From assembly GCA_009738435.1 (NCBI GenBank), contig CP046522.1, forward strand, positions 1,023,249-1,087,248: 64,000 nucleotides of DNA, read 5' to 3'. This DNA is from Clostridium bovifaecis. Lineage in GTDB: Bacteria > Bacillota > Clostridia > Clostridiales > Clostridiaceae. This document shows, in pieces, positions 1-8,887 of the stretch. The notes beneath the pieces are model-generated. The model worked only from the letters and a program-made list of their open reading frames with translations. It made no database searches and was not told the DNA's origin. Numbering within the stretch: position 1 is the first letter of the stretch; each line of letters starts with the position of its first letter. The position numbers were made by a program, and so were the translations under genes.

Positions 1-495
1 AATTACGGCAGTACTGAAGTTGAACTGAAAATAGATATTGAATATGTAAGTAATTATTTGATGTTACAGAAGATTCGTTATAATAAGCGGCTAGAATATT
101 ATATTAACATAGATGAAAAGTTGATGAAATGCAAGATACCTAAACTTATCATACAACCTATAGTAGAAAATAGTTTGGTACATGGTATGAAGGATTCTTC
201 TCCACTCACAGTAAATATAACAGGTGAAATAGTAGAAAATAAAATTGAACTTTCTATTGAAGATGATGGACAAGGAATAGAAAAAAAGGAGATGCAAAAG
301 CTTCTAAATATATTAAATGATGAGTACGCTATGCCTGAGCATATAGGATTATATAATGTGAATCGAGCAATTAAACTAATGTATGGAGACATATACGGTT
401 TAGATATATACAGCAAACATAGCTCGGGAACAAAAATAGTTTTAAAAATTCCAATAGTAGAAGGTGAGGATAATGTATACAATTTTAGTTGTTGA
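1..495 (+). CDS. YesM-type sensor histidine kinase, C-terminal part (gene starts before window)
   Basis: The reading frame is open from the first base, so the gene enters from the left and only its last ~164 residues are present. What remains is the end of the His_kinase domain and the HATPase domain: the segment reading PIVENSLVHG is the N box of the YesM/LytS-like class and DDGQGIE is the G1 box. The histidine and the sensor and membrane parts lie outside the window. The stop overlaps the start of the downstream YesN-like regulator by about 23 bases, so the two are almost certainly co-translated partners. In this family such pairs often control sugar uptake, but the signal cannot be read from this fragment. 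Confidence 0.9.
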   Translation, partial: NYGSTEVELKIDIEYVSNYLMLQKIRYNKRLEYYINIDEKLMKCKIPKLIIQPIVENSLVHGMKDSSPLTVNITGEIVENKIELSIEDDGQGIEKKEMQKLLNILNDEYAMPEHIGLYNVNRAIKLMYGDIYGLDIYSKHSSGTKIVLKIPIVEGEDNVYNFSC

Positions 496-1273
496 GGATG
501 AAGATATAATAAGAAAAGGCTTAATTTACATGATAGATTGGTTGAAAGTAAATTGCGTTGTAGCAGGTGAGGCTAGTAATGGACAAGAAGGCATAAACAG
601 GATTAAAGAAATTAAGCCCGACATTGTAATTACAGATGTAAAAATGCCATTTAAAGATGGAATTCAAATGCTGGAAGAAACTATAGCTGAATACGATTAC
701 GAAGCCATAATAATTTCAGGATATAGTGAATTCGAGTATGCCAAAAAGGCTATAAAGTTAAATGTTACAGAATATCTATTGAAGCCTATAGACTTTGAAT
801 ATCTTTACACCACTATTCAAAAACTAACAGAAAAAATTCAGTCTAAGTATAAAATTAAAGAGGTTATGAAAAAGGTTAATATGAAGAATGAAGTTAAAAT
901 ATTTGAGTCTTCAAAAATTTTAGATATAAGTTATTATGAAAAGCAAACATTTAGAACAAAGTATGTAAGAAAAATGCTTGATTTCATTAAAACAAAATAT
1001 AGATATAAGATATCCCTAGAAGATTTAAGCAGAGAAATTAATATTTCTTCTGCTTATCTTAATACCAAATTTAAAGAAGAAACCTCTTACACTTTTAACG
1101 ATTTTTTAAATCGCTATCGAATTTTGCAATCTGTTATGTTATTGAAACAAGGAGATTTAAAGGTTTACGAAATTGCAGAAGAGGTTGGATTTAAAGATTA
1201 TAAATATTTTATTGAAGTATTTAAAAAATATATAGGATATTCTCCAAGTAAGTTTTTAAATATGAACAGCTGA
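473..1273 (+). CDS. YesN/AraC-family response regulator
   Basis: A 266-residue regulator with an N-terminal CheY-like receiver (acidic pair E8-D9 region, probable phospho-acceptor D55 in the ITDVKMP stretch) and a C-terminal AraC-type double helix-turn-helix from about residue 165 to the end (EVGFKDYKYFIEVFKKYIGYSP is typical of its second HTH). I chose the ATG at 473 because a GGTGAGG ribosome binding site sits just before it; an in-frame GTG at 464 would fall inside that site. It overlaps the end of the YesM-like kinase, which should phosphorylate it. The target genes are probably upstream, outside the window, since the next genes are on the other strand. Confidence 0.93.
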   Translation: MYTILVVEDEDIIRKGLIYMIDWLKVNCVVAGEASNGQEGINRIKEIKPDIVITDVKMPFKDGIQMLEETIAEYDYEAIIISGYSEFEYAKKAIKLNVTEYLLKPIDFEYLYTTIQKLTEKIQSKYKIKEVMKKVNMKNEVKIFESSKILDISYYEKQTFRTKYVRKMLDFIKTKYRYKISLEDLSREINISSAYLNTKFKEETSYTFNDFLNRYRILQSVMLLKQGDLKVYEIAEEVGFKDYKYFIEVFKKYIGYSPSKFLNMNS

Positions 1274-1326
1274 TAGAATTTAAAGAACTCTGTGGACAGC
1301 AAGGAGCAGCTAATAAAAGCTATTTT

Positions 1327-1363
1327 AAAGGTATAGTTTTTAGTGAAGAAAACTATACCTTTT
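1327..1363. terminator. Rho-independent terminator, probably bidirectional
   Basis: Perfect 14-bp arms at 1327-1340 and 1349-1362, AAAGGTATAGTTTT against its complement, with an 8-base loop. A-rich and T-rich flanks on both sides suit termination of the regulator gene and of the convergent DUF2382 gene. Confidence 0.8.
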
Positions 1364-1393
1364 ATCGCTATAATACTATATTTATAGCAGGAA

Positions 1394-1831
1394 TTATGAA
1401 GGGTTTTTAGATTGTTTATATATAACTCTAGGATTTCCAGTAGTTTTAAGATGGAGCTTTTCTTTTTTTAACTTCATTTCAATAGACTTAGTTTCATGGA
1501 ATTGATGTTTATAAATTTTGACGTCTTCAAGGAATGTTTTATGTTTTGAGATATCAATCCGTTCTTCGCTGATAGGGATTCGAATAGTATCTATACAATT
1601 GCTTATCTTGCCTTGAAACTCTGGATCTAAAGGTTTTTTTTGAATAACAAGTTCTTCACGAATTATGGGAACTGTAATGGTTTTTTCCTCTGTCAAAATC
1701 TCTTTATGCACTGTCACCTCGCTTATTTTCATTTGTTTTTTTTGAATCTTAAATTGCTCTTCTCTAAGTTGGAGATTAAATTTGCTATCAGCAGTATAAA
1801 TGGCTCGTTCAAACCTGTTGTCCTCATTCAT
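1394..1831 (-). CDS. DUF2382 (YsnF/AvaK-like) domain protein
   Basis: A 145-residue, highly charged protein with the DUF2382 repeat pattern: alternating short beta segments such as VTVHKEI, TITVPIIREELVIQKK and DTIRIPISEERIDISKHK, each followed by charged turns. There is no signal peptide or membrane segment. DUF2382 proteins (B. subtilis YsnF type) are linked to general stress and often carry a PRC-barrel, which is absent here. The start has a GGAGG site 7 bases upstream. A paralogue on the same strand lies just upstream at 1966-2424, so this looks like a local duplication with divergence. The biochemical role of the family is not established. Confidence 0.8.
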   Translation of the reverse strand: MNEDNRFERAIYTADSKFNLQLREEQFKIQKKQMKISEVTVHKEILTEEKTITVPIIREELVIQKKPLDPEFQGKISNCIDTIRIPISEERIDISKHKTFLEDVKIYKHQFHETKSIEMKLKKEKLHLKTTGNPRVIYKQSKNPS

Positions 1832-1903
1832 TTTTTATCCTCCAAATTTTTAAAATAGTATAGGTTAAAATACGAAGATATAAAATCATTACTTCGGATG
1901 GTT

Positions 1904-1946
1904 AAAAAAAACACCTCACAAGTCATATTACGAAATGGGAGGTGTT
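1904..1946 (-). terminator. Terminator of the upstream DUF2382 gene
   Basis: Read on the minus strand, AACACCTC (1946-1939) pairs with GAGGTGTT (1917-1910) and is followed by a run of T (the A run at 1904-1909 on the plus strand). The hairpin sits 20 bases past the stop of the gene at 1966-2424 and separates the two DUF2382 paralogues. Confidence 0.75.
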
Positions 1947-1965
1947 ACTCAATTATATCCATATA

Positions 1966-2424
1966 TTAACGCTCTTCTTCAGCTGTTTCGTCAGAAACAA
2001 CATTAGCATCACCTAATGTATTCACACGAGCCTCTTCTTTTTTTAATGTTTCTTCAATGTGTTCTACGTCTTCTATTTCACGTTTATAGGCAGAAATTTC
2101 TCCTGTTATTACAGTATGCTTATTTACATCAACTTTTTCCTCGCTAACAGGAATACGGATAGTTTCTTCGTCAGTAATAGGTGAGTCAGATGCCTCGTTG
2201 TCTATGACTCTTCTTTCAATAACAACTTCTTCATGGATAACAGGAACATCAACAGTTTTTGTCTCTTCTATAATTTCTTTGCTGAGTTCTACATCCCCTG
2301 TATGTACCTTGTTTTTATTTATGTCCAGCTCTTCCTGACGAAGACGAAGTTTTCCCTCTTCAACTGTATCTTTTATGTCTTTTCTATCTTCTTCATTATC
2401 AAAGATTCCAAATAATCTGCTCAT
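1966..2424 (-). CDS. DUF2382 (YsnF/AvaK-like) domain protein
   Basis: A 152-residue acidic protein. After a short N-terminal stretch (MSRLFGIFDNEEDRKD) it has the DUF2382 core, with segments such as VELSKEIIEETKTVDVPVIH and ETIRIPVSEEKVDVNKHT, and an acidic tail. It is predicted to be cytoplasmic. I placed the start at the ATG at 2424 because an upstream in-frame ATG (2436) has the GGAGG ribosome binding site inside its own first codons. It shares the domain and repeat rhythm with the neighbour at 1394-1831. The family is associated with stress responses; no enzymatic motif is visible. Confidence 0.82.
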   Translation of the reverse strand: MSRLFGIFDNEEDRKDIKDTVEEGKLRLRQEELDINKNKVHTGDVELSKEIIEETKTVDVPVIHEEVVIERRVIDNEASDSPITDEETIRIPVSEEKVDVNKHTVITGEISAYKREIEDVEHIEETLKKEEARVNTLGDANVVSDETAEEER

Positions 2425-2826
2425 AATTACCTCCATATTTTATGTGATTTTTTATACTCTCATATTATGCTTATCTAGGCTAAATATTATCCAGTGAAAT
2501 ACTTGGAAAAATGGTCAAGAAAGACTAATATTATTGAAAACAGCCTTTTGCAACCTGTAGAAACCACAATGTGGGAAGGAAGTCCTTTTGCACAGATTGA
2601 ACCTGACTTTATATAAAATCTTAAGGGCGATTTTTGTATAAAACATTAGAGTGATTATATGTTTTTAAAAAAAGTAAATTATATTAAAAACATATGATAA
2701 ATACTGCTGTATAAATTAAATTAAATTGTGAGAAATGTAGTTAAAGCAGAAAAATATAGTAATAGGCTAAAGTAAATGTAAAGATTCCTCGATAAAAGGG
2801 GTATAAATATACGAGGAGGAACGTAG
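2425..2826. other. 402-bp gap upstream of the chemotaxis receptor
   Basis: The left half should hold the promoter of the minus-strand DUF2382 gene, but I see no convincing consensus. No open frame with a ribosome binding site was found. The right end holds the motility-sigma-like promoter and a strong GAGGAGG site at 2813-2819 for the receptor gene. Confidence 0.6.
2768..2795 (+). promoter_or_regulatory. Possible sigma-28/sigma-D (motility) promoter
   Basis: TAAA at 2768-2771, a 16-base gap, then CTCGATAA at 2788-2795. This approximates the motility sigma consensus TAAA-N15-GCCGATAA (two mismatches and one extra base of spacing). Its place ~30 bases before a chemotaxis receptor start supports the call. 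Confidence 0.42.
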
Positions 2827-4535
2827 ATGTTAAAGACTATTAAAAGTAAGCTCATTTTCTTAGTTTTTTTCTTTGCAAGTATTATTATTTTTATTGGTAT
2901 TTATTCAGTAATGAATTTAAAGGTAGTAAATGAAAAGTCTTCAATAATCGCTAGCAAAATAGTGCCTAGTATAATCTATTCTGAAGGATTAAATACTATG
3001 ATATCAGACTTTAGATTAATTGAGTATGAGCATATTATTGCTGATAATAACGAAGTAATGCTCACAAAAGAAAGAGCTATAGAGGAAAAAAGTAAAGAAA
3101 TACGAGATTACTTAGAGAAATATAAGGCAACTATAGAAGCTAAAGAGAACGAAGAAGTATTTAATGATTTTGAAGAAAAGTGGATGGAATATTTAGTCTT
3201 AAGCAAAAAAGCAATTGAATTAAGTAAACAACTAAAAATAGAAGAAGCAATGAAGATAATGAACAATGAATCAAAAGTAGCTTTTGATTCAGCAACATCT
3301 TCACTATTAAAACTAGTTGATCTTAATAAGAAGATGGCTCAAAATGCTAGCCTAGAAGGAGATAAACTATACTCTACTATTAAGACAGTCACATTAATTA
3401 CAATATTAATCTTGATTGTAGTTGGTATATCAATTGCGGCACTTATTATTAGGTCTATAAGAAAATCATTAAATATTTTAAAAGCCGAGTTAGATGTTCT
3501 TGCAGAAAAGGGAGGAGACTTAACACAAAACATAGTAGTGCCTTCCAAAGATGAAATCAACGAACTAGCAAATAGTCTAAATAGGTTTATAGACAACATA
3601 AGAGGCATTATCATTTCTGTTAATGAAAGTGCAGATAATATAGATCAAGTTGTAGATGCTGTAAAAATTACTGTGACAGACCTAAATAAAAATATAGAAG
3701 AAGTATCAGCAACTACAGAAGAATTGTCTGCAGGTATGGAAGAAACAGCAGCGTCTTCAGAAGAAATGGCGGCTACAGCACAAGAAATTGAAAAAGCGGT
3801 TCATTCTGTTGCAGAAAAGTCGCAAGAAGGAGCAGAACAATCAGGAGAGATAAATGAAAGAGCAAGGAAAACAAAAGAAAGCGTACGAATTTCCCATAAA
3901 AAAGGAATAGAAATATTTATAAGTACAAAAAAAGGATTGGAAAAAGCTATAGAGGATTCTGAGATAGTAGAAGAGATAAATGTACTTTCAAAGGCTATAA
4001 TGCAAATAACAGAACAAACAAATCTTCTAGCGTTAAATGCAGCAATTGAAGCTGCAAGAGCAGGGGAAGCAGGAAAAGGATTTTCAGTAGTAGCTGAGGA
4101 GATAAGAAAGCTTGCAGAACAGTCAAAAGGCACAGTAATTGAAATACAAAATGTAACAGATAAGGTTATAGAATCAGTTAAAATCTTTCAGAAAGCTCTG
4201 ATAATCTTTTAACTTTTCTATCAACAGATGTGGATAAGGACTATAAAACTATGATTGAAGTTGCAGAGAGATATAGTGATGATGCAAAATTTGTAGATAA
4301 TCTTGTAGCAGATTTTAGTTCTACATCAGAGGAGCTTCTAGCTTCCATAAATGATGTGCTTAAAACTATAGATGGAGTAGCAGATGCGGCCGGTGAGGGA
4401 GCAGGTGGGACTGCTAACATTGCAAATAGAGTATTGGAGATCAATAATAAGTCAAATGAAGTGTTAAATCAGATATTTAGAACAAAGGAGAATACGGATA
4501 AATTAAAAGAAGAGATATCCAAATTTAAAGTGTAA
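2827..4535 (+). pseudogene. Methyl-accepting chemotaxis protein, broken by a one-base frameshift
   Basis: A transmembrane chemoreceptor. The order is TM1 (about residues 8-30), an extracellular four-helix-type sensor region, TM2 (about 186-208), a HAMP domain, and a long signalling coiled coil with the conserved hairpin tip containing [19 protein letters not shown]. The frame runs from 2827 to a stop at 4210-4212, but the coding sequence plainly continues in another frame from about 4184 to 4535 with the rest of the signalling domain. Restoring one A to the run at 4180-4183 gives [24 protein letters not shown] and a full-length protein of about 569 residues, a normal size. Either a recent inactivation or a homopolymer sequencing error. 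Confidence 0.88.
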
Positions 4536-4622
4536 TATTCTCTGTTAATTAGGCGAATGATAAAGATATGTAGATTTTAGTTCGTTGTAGAATATCTAAA
4601 AAAGAAATAGAGTGATATACCT

Positions 4623-4658
4623 AAAAGTGTTCGGTAAAAAGTTACTGAATACTTTTTT
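4623..4658 (+). terminator. Terminator after the chemoreceptor
   Basis: Arms AAAAGTGTTCGGTAA (4623-4637) and TTACTGAATACTTTT (4642-4656) pair with two G-U wobbles around a 4-base loop, then a T tract. Confidence 0.75.
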
Positions 4659-4910
4659 ATATTAATAGTCAGATAACTAATAATAACATTCCGTAAAAAA
4701 TAAAGTCTAAAATAAAAAAATTATTGTGAACAAAATATACAAAATTAAGCTTATGACCAAAAAAAGCGTAAAGATAGATTTTTGCAAGGAGTATGATAAA
4801 ATATTAACATACAAGTAAAATTTATTGTGATGCTGATTGTTAATATAAGTGGACTTGTTGAGTAAAATCATATGACGTTTTGGAATAATTCTTTATTTAG
4901 GAGGACAGGG
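4659..4910. other. A+T-rich leader region upstream of the Ndh2 gene
   Basis: Non-coding as far as I can see. It must hold the promoter of the electron-transfer locus, but no clean -35/-10 pair or operator is evident. The Ndh2 ribosome binding site (AGGAGG, 4899-4904) is at its right end. Confidence 0.5.
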
Positions 4911-6755
4911 ATGGATAATAAAAAGATAGTTATTATTGGAGCTGGATATGGTGGAATATTAACTGCTAAAAAACTTGCTAAGAAGTTTAAAAAAGATGAG
5001 AACGTAGAAATAACCCTTATCGATAAGAAACCATATCAAACTATGCTTACAGAACTTCATGAAGTTGCAGCTGGTAGAACTCCAGAAGATTCTATAAGAA
5101 TTGATTTAAAGAAGATATTTGCTAAAAGAAAAGTTAATGTAATATTAGATGAAGTGACTAAGATAAACTTTGACGGAAAAGTAATAAATGCAAAAAACGA
5201 TTCCTATAAATATGATTATTTAGTAGTAGCTACAGGGTCACAACCAACTTTCTTTGGTATACCAGGAGCGGAAGAGTATACTCATAAATTATGGTCTTAT
5301 GAAGATGCGGTTAATTTGAAAGAACATATACTCAACATGTTTAGAGAAGCTGCTAAGGAACCGAATAGAGAAAAAAGACAAAAAATGCTTACATTCGTTG
5401 TAGTTGGTGGAGGCTTCACTGGAGTAGAGATGATCGGCGAACTAGGCGAATGGAAGAATAGGTTATGCAAAGACTTCTATATAGATAAAGAAGATGTAAA
5501 GCTATATGTTGTAGATGCAATGCCTAAAATTTTACCAATTTTTCCAGATAACTTAATTAGAAAAACAGAAAAAAGACTTGAAAAGTTAGGTGTTGAAATT
5601 ATAACTGGAGCTGGTATTACACAAGTTTCAAAGAGCTCAGTTGTATTAGGAGATAAAGGTACTATTAATACAAACACTGTTATATGGGCAGCTGGTGTTG
5701 AAGGTTCGGATCTTGTTGGCGATATGGATATAAAGCAACAGGGGAGAAAGAGAATAGTTACAAATGATAAGCTGCAGTCTCTAGATTATGAAAATGTGTA
5801 TGTTGTTGGTGACAATATATTCTATATTCCAGAAGGCGAAGAAAGACCTGTACCTCAAATGGTAGAGAATGCTGAGAATTCAGCTCCTTTAGTTGCACAT
5901 AATATTTTTGTAGATATAAAAGGCGGGGAAAAGAAATCTTATAAGCCAGCTTTCCACGGGGCAATGGTATGTATAGGCGGACGTTATGGTGTAGCTCATC
6001 TTGGAATGCCAGGTAAATTCTTTGGATTATCAGGATTCTTTGCATTATTCGTAAAACATTTTATAAATTTAGTATACTTTTTCCAAGTTGCTGGATTTAA
6101 TAAATGCTGGACTTATTTATTACACGAATTTTTCCATATTAAGGATAATAGAAGTTTAGTTGGAGGACATTTTGCAAAGGCATCTCCAAATTTCTGGAAG
6201 GTCCCATTGAGACTTTTTGTTGGTTATAAGTGGTTAGAAGAAGGACTTAACAAGCTTCCTAAAATATTAAGTAATCCTTCAGATATTTTCTTAATACCAG
6301 CTCCACCTTCAGCAGATGCTAATAGTGCTGCATCAGCAGCTGCAGGAGCAGCTTCACAAGCCGTTGAAGCTGTACAAGCTTTACCAGTACCAGAGTTTAT
6401 TAAGAATATTGTTGATTGGTCAATGAATGCTTTCTTCTACAATGGAGATGGGGGATTTACGACTTTAGCTCAAGTATTCCAAACATGCATGGTAATAGCA
6501 GAAATTTTAGTAGGATTAATGTTATTAGCTGGTCTATTTTCAGCACTTGGCTCAATTATGTCCATTGCAATGGGAATGATGATATGGTCTTCAGGAATGG
6601 CACCAACTGAAATGTTATGGTATTTAGCTGCTGGTATATCATTAATAGGTGGATCAGGAAGTACATTTGGCTTAGACTACTATGTTTTACCAGTATTAAA
6701 AAGATGGTGGAAAAAGATAGGTTTTGTACAAAAAAGTTATTTATATACTGATTAA
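4911..6755 (+). CDS. ndh2: Type II NADH dehydrogenase (Ndh2-like) with C-terminal membrane domain
   Basis: A 614-residue flavoprotein. The first ~400 residues are a two-dinucleotide-fold NADH:quinone oxidoreductase: FAD motif GAGYGG near residue 8, NAD motif VVGGGFTG near 163, and VYVVGDN before the C-terminal FAD contact. The remainder is a DoxX-like membrane part with several hydrophobic helices, split by an unusual Ala-rich linker (about residues 462-497). The reaction would pass electrons from NADH to a membrane quinone without proton pumping. I started at ATG 4911 because AGGAGG lies 6 bases before it; an ATG at 4872 has no such site. Ndh2 of the Listeria extracellular electron transfer system has the same architecture, and the next genes match that system too. 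Confidence 0.88.
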   Translation: MDNKKIVIIGAGYGGILTAKKLAKKFKKDENVEITLIDKKPYQTMLTELHEVAAGRTPEDSIRIDLKKIFAKRKVNVILDEVTKINFDGKVINAKNDSYKYDYLVVATGSQPTFFGIPGAEEYTHKLWSYEDAVNLKEHILNMFREAAKEPNREKRQKMLTFVVVGGGFTGVEMIGELGEWKNRLCKDFYIDKEDVKLYVVDAMPKILPIFPDNLIRKTEKRLEKLGVEIITGAGITQVSKSSVVLGDKGTINTNTVIWAAGVEGSDLVGDMDIKQQGRKRIVTNDKLQSLDYENVYVVGDNIFYIPEGEERPVPQMVENAENSAPLVAHNIFVDIKGGEKKSYKPAFHGAMVCIGGRYGVAHLGMPGKFFGLSGFFALFVKHFINLVYFFQVAGFNKCWTYLLHEFFHIKDNRSLVGGHFAKASPNFWKVPLRLFVGYKWLEEGLNKLPKILSNPSDIFLIPAPPSADANSAASAAAGAASQAVEAVQALPVPEFIKNIVDWSMNAFFYNGDGGFTTLAQVFQTCMVIAEILVGLMLLAGLFSALGSIMSIAMGMMIWSSGMAPTEMLWYLAAGISLIGGSGSTFGLDYYVLPVLKRWWKKIGFVQKSYLYTD

Positions 6756-6783
6756 GTAAATATATTATGTCAAATTTAATGTT

Positions 6784-6817
6784 ATGTCCTTTTAAAGATT
6801 TCTTTAAAGGGACATTT
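6784..6817 (+). terminator. Hairpin after ndh2, possible terminator
   Basis: TGTCCTTTTAAAG (6785-6797) pairs with CTTTAAAGGGACA (6802-6814), one wobble, followed by only three T. It may be a weak terminator that still lets transcription into the next gene. Confidence 0.55.
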
Positions 6818-6944
6818 CATTATGTTTTCTAATAAAAAAATTATGTAATTATCAACAAGGAGTTTTATGCGAAATTATAACTAATATTTATCAAATAATA
6901 GATTGATAATAAAACATAAGATAGTGACTTTAAGAGAGGTTATT

Positions 6945-7337
6945 ATGAAAAAAGGAGATATTATTATATTTGTAGTAATTTTATTTGTTTTTATAGGAGT
7001 CTTTGGACTAATTAAATATAGAAATGGCTCTATAGAGAAGAATAGCAGTAAAATATATATAGACATATATGCACAGCAAGAGTTATATAAATCAATACCG
7101 CTTACAGCAGATAGTGAAGAAGTTATAGAACTAAAAACACCTCTAGGTAAAAATATAATTAAAATCCACGATGGAGGGGTTGAAATGATAGAAGCAGATT
7201 GCCCAGATTCCATATGTGAAAATACGGGTTTTGTAAATAAAATGGGAGATGTAATAGTGTGTCTACCACATGAGGTGCTTGTGGAGATAAGAGGTAATAA
7301 CAATAACAAGGAAAAGACTGATGAAGTATTAAATTAG
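6945..7337 (+). CDS. eetA: NusG domain II protein (EetA-like)
   Basis: A 130-residue protein with one N-terminal membrane helix (about residues 6-22) and an extracytoplasmic NusG domain II. Its hallmark is the C-terminal segment DCPDSICENTGFVNKMGDVI followed by VCLPHEVLVEI. Despite the domain name it is not the transcription factor NusG. In Listeria the homologue EetA is part of the membrane complex for flavin-based extracellular electron transfer. The usual partner EetB (a Gx-transporter-like membrane protein) is not next to it here. I used ATG 6945, preceded by GAGAGG, rather than the TTG at 6903. The position between ndh2 and a polyprenyl synthase gene supports the role. Confidence 0.8.
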   Translation: MKKGDIIIFVVILFVFIGVFGLIKYRNGSIEKNSSKIYIDIYAQQELYKSIPLTADSEEVIELKTPLGKNIIKIHDGGVEMIEADCPDSICENTGFVNKMGDVIVCLPHEVLVEIRGNNNNKEKTDEVLN

Positions 7338-7386
7338 GAATATGTTCTAAAGTATTTCAAATAGATTATAAAGTAAAGGTGATAAT

Positions 7387-8358
7387 ATGAATAAGTTTTG
7401 GAGAGATTGCCCTGAGATTTCTAGAGAATTAGATATTGTTAAAAATATTATTAAAAAAAGTGTAAGTAGTTCTGAAAAGTATTTTGAAGAATCATTTTTG
7501 CCATTAATTGAGGATGGTGGAAAAATGTTAAGACCTGCATTTCTTTTATTATCAGCAAGATTCGGGCAATGCAACCAGGAAAGGTTATACGACCTTGCAG
7601 CGTCAGTTGAAATGGTTCACTTAGCAACTTTAATTCATGACGATATAATTGATAATTCAAAGCTTAGAAGAGGGTGTGAAAGCATACAATCAAAATATGG
7701 AAAAGAATATGCAGTTTATGCTGGAGATTTCTTATTTTGTAAGTGCTTTAGTATGCTTTCACAGCATGATTATAAAACTGAAAACTTGAGGGATATATCA
7801 AGAGCAATAAATAGGATTTGCATGGGAGAAATTAAGCAATATCATTTCAGATATACGAGAAAGGTAAATTTAAGAAGATACATTAAAATAATTTCAGGAA
7901 AAACAGCAGCTTTATTTGCTTTAAGTTTTATAGCTGGGGCCAAAGAAGGTAATTGCGATGAAGAATTAGTAAAATTACTAGGAAGGATTGGTTACAATAT
8001 AGGAATGGCATTTCAGTGTATTGATGATTTGTTAGACTATGTTGGTAATGAGAATGAGCTAGGCAAGAGTGCTCAAAGTGACTTGAAACAAGGCTATTAT
8101 ACCCTTCCAATAATTTTTGCATTAGAAGAAGATAAGGATAAAGAGTTAAGCAACATTTTAGATAAAAGCACATTCAATGATGGAGATATAAAGAAAATTG
8201 TTAGTTTAGTAAAAAAGTATAATGGAATAGAGAAGTCTATGAAAGTAGCAGAGAGATATACAAAGAAAGCTTTTGAAAATATAGATAATTTGCCAAAGTG
8301 CGAAAGCCAATATATAATTAAATCTGTCGTAGAAAAATTACTTAACAGAACATTTTAA
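7387..8358 (+). CDS. dmkB: Polyprenyl (heptaprenyl-type) diphosphate synthase
   Basis: A 323-residue trans-prenyltransferase that would lengthen an allylic diphosphate with isopentenyl units to make a quinone side chain. Both aspartate-rich motifs are present: HDDIID at about residues 83-88, followed by RRG, and DDLLD near 216-220, followed by the KSAQSDLKQG stretch. No membrane segments. Its place in the locus after ndh2 and the EetA-like gene matches DmkB of the Listeria system, where it serves a dedicated demethylmenaquinone. The chain length cannot be decided from sequence. No menA-like prenyltransferase is present in the window, so the rest of quinone synthesis must be encoded elsewhere. 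Confidence 0.85.
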   Translation: MNKFWRDCPEISRELDIVKNIIKKSVSSSEKYFEESFLPLIEDGGKMLRPAFLLLSARFGQCNQERLYDLAASVEMVHLATLIHDDIIDNSKLRRGCESIQSKYGKEYAVYAGDFLFCKCFSMLSQHDYKTENLRDISRAINRICMGEIKQYHFRYTRKVNLRRYIKIISGKTAALFALSFIAGAKEGNCDEELVKLLGRIGYNIGMAFQCIDDLLDYVGNENELGKSAQSDLKQGYYTLPIIFALEEDKDKELSNILDKSTFNDGDIKKIVSLVKKYNGIEKSMKVAERYTKKAFENIDNLPKCESQYIIKSVVEKLLNRTF

Positions 8359-8488
8359 ACACAGAAAAAGCATTGAGGTATTGTTTGAGTTAAAAAATAA
8401 GCTAAGCTTAATATTAAAAGTATTATTATATATATTGGAAAGACTAAAACAAAACACATGGATATTGTGAAGGTTGGTGAATTTGAGA

Positions 8489-8842
8489 ATGAAAAAGTTC
8501 ATTATATTAATAGCAGCTTCAGTGTTGGCAGCTATATTGATGTTATATAGTGAACAAAAGGTTTTTTATAAGGAAGGCGTATATGAAGGAAGAGGAGAAG
8601 GACATCACGGAGAGATTAGAATTGAATTAATCACTGATAAATATAGAATTAAAGAAATAAGGGTTTTAGAGCATCATGAAATGCCTCAACTATTTGAGAT
8701 AGTTAACAGCAAAATACCTAAGAAGGTCATTAGAATTAATAGTCCAGATGTTGAAGGTATAGCAGGGGCATCTTATACTAGTGAAGGTTTACTCCATGCT
8801 ATAAGAGAGGCTGTAGATAAAGCCAGAATAGATAAACATTAA
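8489..8842 (+). CDS. Membrane-anchored FMN-binding domain protein
   Basis: A 117-residue protein with an N-terminal hydrophobic anchor (about residues 4-20) and one FMN_bind domain outside the membrane. The possible covalent flavin site reads EGIAGASYTS (about residues 89-98). The usual ApbE substrate motif is D-x-x-S-G-A-T; here the Asp is Glu, the first Ser is Ala and the acceptor Thr is Ser 95, so flavinylation is plausible but not certain. I prefer ATG 8489 because a GGTGA site ends 8 bases before it; TTG 8483 and TTG 8474 are alternatives. It likely relays electrons from the membrane quinone to outside acceptors such as the fumarate-reductase-like lipoprotein downstream. Confidence 0.78.
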   Translation: MKKFIILIAASVLAAILMLYSEQKVFYKEGVYEGRGEGHHGEIRIELITDKYRIKEIRVLEHHEMPQLFEIVNSKIPKKVIRINSPDVEGIAGASYTSEGLLHAIREAVDKARIDKH

Positions 8843-8887
8843 TATGGAATCGTAATTATCATGCAAAAGATTAGAGGAGGTTAGTTA

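Noticed and set aside
4670..4900. Rex- or Crp-like operator upstream of ndh2
   Set aside because: Only loose half-sites such as TTGTGAAC and TTGTTAATA are present, without the correctly spaced inverted partner.
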